Below are positions 61,496-64,000 of a stretch of 64,000 nucleotides of DNA, piece by piece; positions within the stretch are counted from its first letter, which is position 1; every line of letters begins with the position of its first letter. This stretch comes from CAWEDP01 sp963807925 (GTDB lineage Bacteria; Acidobacteriota; Vicinamibacteria; Vicinamibacterales; CAVVIG01), in assembly GCA_963807925.1 (NCBI GenBank), contig CAWEDP010000003.1, positions 62,001 through 126,000 of the forward strand, in the 5' to 3' direction. Below the pieces are notes generated by a model. It was not told the DNA's origin and made no database searches. It saw nothing but the letters and a program-made list of their open reading frames with translations. The translations under genes and the position numbers were made by a program.

Positions 61496-62716
61496 GTGAC
61501 GACTTACGGCCGTTCCCCCTGGGTCGGCAGCTTCCCCAGGTCGCGGATTCCTACGTACCCCAAACAGCGCGGCACCCTCGACCACGACGCCGTCATCATC
61601 GGCGGCGGCCTGACCGGATGCGCAACGGCGTACGCGTTCGCGGCGGCCGGCGTCAACGTCCTGCTTCTCGAGGCGGATCGCATCGGGCGCGGATCGAGCG
61701 GGGCGGGCGTGGGCTGGATCGGCGGCGAGCCCGGCGTCCGCTTCGGCGCGCTGGCGCAGGCCATCGGCCTCCGCGCGGCGAGACGGGCGTGGCAGGCGTG
61801 GCATCGGGCCGGCCTCGACTTCGCCGCGCTGCTGCGCCGCCTGAATATCAAGTGCGCCCTGGAGCCGCGCGAATCGTTGACCATCGCGGTCACTCCGGAG
61901 CAGGCGGCGGCGCTCTCGCGCGATCGCAAGGCGCGGCAACAGGCCGGTCTCCATGCGCCACTGCTGACCGCACGTGCGATTGCCGCCGACGTCGGATTGT
62001 CGGCGACCTCCGGGCTGCGCGCGCACGACGGCGCCACGCTCGATCCGTACCGGGCGACGCTCGGCCTCGCCGCCGCCGCGTCCGAGCGGGGGGCGCGGCT
62101 GTTCGAGCGATCGGCCGTCGTCAAGATCACGTTCACCCGCCGGGTCGCCGACGTGCGGACGACGGGCGGGACCATCCGCACGCGCCGTGTGATTGTCGCC
62201 ACCGGCTTTCCGAGTGCGCTCTTCAAGGGCCTGCAGCGCCATTTCTGGTTTCGCCATGTGTACTTCGCCCGGACGGCGCCGATTCCCGCGAAGGTGCGCA
62301 GGGCGCTCGGGCCGGGCGCGGCGGTCATCCGGGATGCCGCCGATCCACCGCACATCGTGCGGTGGGTGGACGGCCAGCGCCTGCTCGTGTGCGGGGCGGA
62401 TCGCGCGGCGACGCCGGACCGCCAGCGCCAGAAGGTGATCGTCCAGCGCACCGGTCAGCTGATGTACGAGCTGTCCACGCTCTATCCGGAGGTCTCCGGC
62501 GTGCCGCCGGAGCACGGCTGGGACGCGCCGTACGCGCGAACGGCGGAAGGGCTGCCGTTCATCGGGCCGCATCGCAACTATCCGCATCATCTGTTCGCGT
62601 TCGGCGACTCGAGTCATACCGCCACCGGCGCGTATCTCGCGAGCCGCGTGCTGCTGCGGCACCACCTCGGGCAGCTCGAGCCGGCGGACGAGGCGTTCCG
62701 ACTCCGGCTGGAGTAG
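61496..62716 (+). CDS. FAD-dependent oxidoreductase (DAO family)
   Basis: The FAD-binding motif DAVIIGGGLTGCATAYAFAAAG lies near residue 33 (short form IIGGGLTGCATAYAF), with LLLEADRIGRGSSG for the ribose end and a C-terminal FAGDSSHTATGAY-like block (FGDSSHTATGAYLASRVL) of the D-amino-acid-oxidase/glycine-oxidase family. The enzyme oxidises an amine or amino acid; the substrate is unknown. It is 406 residues and precedes bshB1 on the same strand by 57 bases, with no sign of shared function. Confidence 0.83.
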   Translation: MTTYGRSPWVGSFPRSRIPTYPKQRGTLDHDAVIIGGGLTGCATAYAFAAAGVNVLLLEADRIGRGSSGAGVGWIGGEPGVRFGALAQAIGLRAARRAWQAWHRAGLDFAALLRRLNIKCALEPRESLTIAVTPEQAAALSRDRKARQQAGLHAPLLTARAIAADVGLSATSGLRAHDGATLDPYRATLGLAAAASERGARLFERSAVVKITFTRRVADVRTTGGTIRTRRVIVATGFPSALFKGLQRHFWFRHVYFARTAPIPAKVRRALGPGAAVIRDAADPPHIVRWVDGQRLLVCGADRAATPDRQRQKVIVQRTGQLMYELSTLYPEVSGVPPEHGWDAPYARTAEGLPFIGPHRNYPHHLFAFGDSSHTATGAYLASRVLLRHHLGQLEPADEAFRLRLE

Positions 62717-62773
62717 GACGAACCCTGCCGCGGTCCTCCTGCGTCCAAGCACGAGGTATTCTTCGAGCGCCGC

Positions 62774-63478
62774 ATGGCTGTCGATCTGCTGGTCTTTGGG
62801 CCGCATCCTGACGATCTGGAAATTGGTCTCGGCGGCACGATTGCGCGCCACGTCGCGGCCGGGCTGACGGTGGGGCTGTGCGATCTGACCGGCGGCGAGA
62901 TGGGCAGCAACGGCAACGTGCCGGAGCGCCTGGCCGAGAGCGAGGCGGCGCGCGCGGTGCTGGGCGCCGCGTGGCGCGACAACCTCCGGTGGCCCGACCG
63001 CCGCATCGGTCGCGATCCCGGCCACCTCGAACAGGCCGTCGCCTTCATCCGACAGCACCGGCCGCGCACGATTGCCGCGCCGTACTGGTCGGATCGCCAT
63101 CCCGATCACGTGGCCGCGAGCCAGGTGATCACCGAGGCCGCGTTCAATGCCGGCCTGCGCCGCTACCCCTCGGAGGGCGAGGCCTGGAAGGCAGACTGGA
63201 TCTGCTACTACTTCATCAACGACTCGGCGCCGCCGTCGTTCCTCGTCGACGTCTCGGCGCACTACGACCGCAAGCGACAGGCGCTCGACTGTCACGCGAG
63301 CCAGTTCCAGGCCGCGCTGCCCGGGGCGGCGGCCACGCGGTTGAACACGCCGCTGTTCCGGCAGCTCATCGAGAGCCGCGACGCGCAGTTCGGCGCGCTG
63401 GCCGGCGTGGCGTGGGCCGAGGGCCTCGTCGTGCGCGAGCCGCTGCTTCGATCCAGCCTCCTGAGACCCATCGCATGA
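62774..63478 (+). CDS. bshB1: Bacillithiol biosynthesis deacetylase BshB1
   Basis: The zinc motif FGPHPDDLEIGLGGTIA and the later SDRHPDHVAAS are those of the LmbE/PIG-L deacetylases; GGEMGSNGN and HASQF are typical for BshB1. It removes the acetyl group from GlcNAc-malate, the second step of bacillithiol synthesis. The 234 residues are normal. Its stop overlaps the bshA start as ATGA, and both belong to one operon. A TATTCT box (62757-62762) lies 11 bases before ATG 62774. Confidence 0.9.
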   Translation: MAVDLLVFGPHPDDLEIGLGGTIARHVAAGLTVGLCDLTGGEMGSNGNVPERLAESEAARAVLGAAWRDNLRWPDRRIGRDPGHLEQAVAFIRQHRPRTIAAPYWSDRHPDHVAASQVITEAAFNAGLRRYPSEGEAWKADWICYYFINDSAPPSFLVDVSAHYDRKRQALDCHASQFQAALPGAAATRLNTPLFRQLIESRDAQFGALAGVAWAEGLVVREPLLRSSLLRPIA

Positions 63479-64000
63479 ACGTCGGCATCATCTGCTACGC
63501 GTCGGTCGGCGGGAGCGGCGTGATTGCCACCGAGCTGGGGAAGACGCTCGCGTCGCGCGGCCATCGCGTTCACATTCTGAGCAGCGATACGCCGTTCCGG
63601 CTGAGCGACTATCAGCCCGGGTTGTCGTTTCACCGTGTGGAGGCGCCGACCTATCCGCTGTTCCGCGAGCCGCAGTATCTGCTGTCGCTCGCGAACAAGA
63701 CGGTGCAGGTCGCGCGCGACGAGCGGCTGGACGTCATCCACGCGCACTACGCGATCCCTCACGCGACGGCCGCGTACCTCGCGAGGCAAATCCTGGCGGC
63801 GTCGCACGATCGCGTGCCGCCGAAGGTCATCACGACGCTGCACGGGACCGACATCACGCTCCTCGGCAGCGATCCCTCCTATTCGGAAACCGTCGCGTTC
63901 TGCATCGACCAATCCGACGGTGTGACGGCGGTGTCGGAAAGCCTCAAGGCCGACACGCAGCGGGCGCTCGGCGTGGGGCGCGACATCCGCGTCATCCCGA
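63475..64000 (+). CDS. bshA: Bacillithiol biosynthesis glycosyltransferase BshA, 3' partial
   Basis: The N-terminus NVGIICYASVGGSGVIATELG and HILSSDTPFR is characteristic of BshA, a GT4 glycosyltransferase joining UDP-GlcNAc and malate, the first step of bacillithiol synthesis. The later VIHAHYAIPHATAAYL, TTLHGTDITLLG and CIDQSDGVTAVSESLK blocks also fit. ATG 63475 overlaps the bshB1 stop. The gene runs off the end of the window after about 175 residues; it would normally be about 375. Confidence 0.9.
   Translation, partial: MNVGIICYASVGGSGVIATELGKTLASRGHRVHILSSDTPFRLSDYQPGLSFHRVEAPTYPLFREPQYLLSLANKTVQVARDERLDVIHAHYAIPHATAAYLARQILAASHDRVPPKVITTLHGTDITLLGSDPSYSETVAFCIDQSDGVTAVSESLKADTQRALGVGRDIRVIP

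Overview
This is a GC-rich, gene-dense bacterial chromosome segment with short intergenic gaps. It most resembles an Acidobacteriota genome of the Vicinamibacteria type. Reasons: an alternative complex III plus caa3 oxidase cluster, CHAT/TPR proteins next to ECF sigma factor and Ser/Thr kinase genes, M61 and M16 peptidases, bacillithiol genes, and in-frame VRLKPDTTT repeats. The lineage is inferred from gene content only; no rRNA or tRNA gene was seen.

Layout. 3-1855: end of a VWA membrane protein and an alpha/beta hydrolase. 1974-9477: a signalling module in which an ECF sigma factor and a Ser/Thr kinase with a C-terminal DUF4384-like domain diverge from a clostripain-like (C11) protease, a 54-residue basic protein and a TPR-CHAT protease. 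9480-10433: zinc alcohol dehydrogenase. 10476-14571: a 4.1-kb transposon with 19-bp perfect terminal inverted repeats and an 8-bp target duplication, carrying an IS1-family-like transposase and four cargo genes, and invaded by an IS3-family element. 14618-19815: two-domain VOC protein, LarA-like racemase, TlpA-like thioredoxin, fused transporter/spermidine-synthase-like protein. 19856-33805: histidine kinase-response regulator followed upstream by one large minus-strand respiratory operon, actABCDEF, an unknown membrane gene, sco, ctaCDEF. A palindrome fitting Rex or CRP-type sites lies upstream of it. 34222-35445: zinc-ribbon protein and a two-domain protein disulfide oxidoreductase whose second CxxC motif reads UGA-x-x-C, a strong selenoprotein candidate. 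35545-46768: M61 peptidase, membrane protein, argininosuccinate lyase, tiny membrane protein plus Na+/solute symporter, and a four-gene type IV pilin-like operon. 46891-54609: VOC protein, NTF2-like protein, M16 pair, purE, two tandem paralogues, DUF3617 protein, M20 amidohydrolase. 54669-64000: minimal K+ channel with a small membrane partner, metallophosphoesterase, two MFS transporters, ketopantoate reductase, Ada-type DNA repair protein, FAD oxidoreductase, bshB1 and the start of bshA.

Genes working together. ActA-F oxidises quinol and feeds the caa3 oxidase, with Sco as the likely copper chaperone. Sigma, kinase, C11 protease and CHAT look like one signalling/proteolysis system. BshA and BshB1 make bacillithiol.

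Two general patterns stand out. At least ten genes have a TANNNT-like -10 box exactly 6 bases before the start codon, indicating leaderless transcription. Four genes (ctaC, the M61 peptidase, pilW and the IS3 transposase) carry single-base frame changes, either real lesions or residual sequencing errors.
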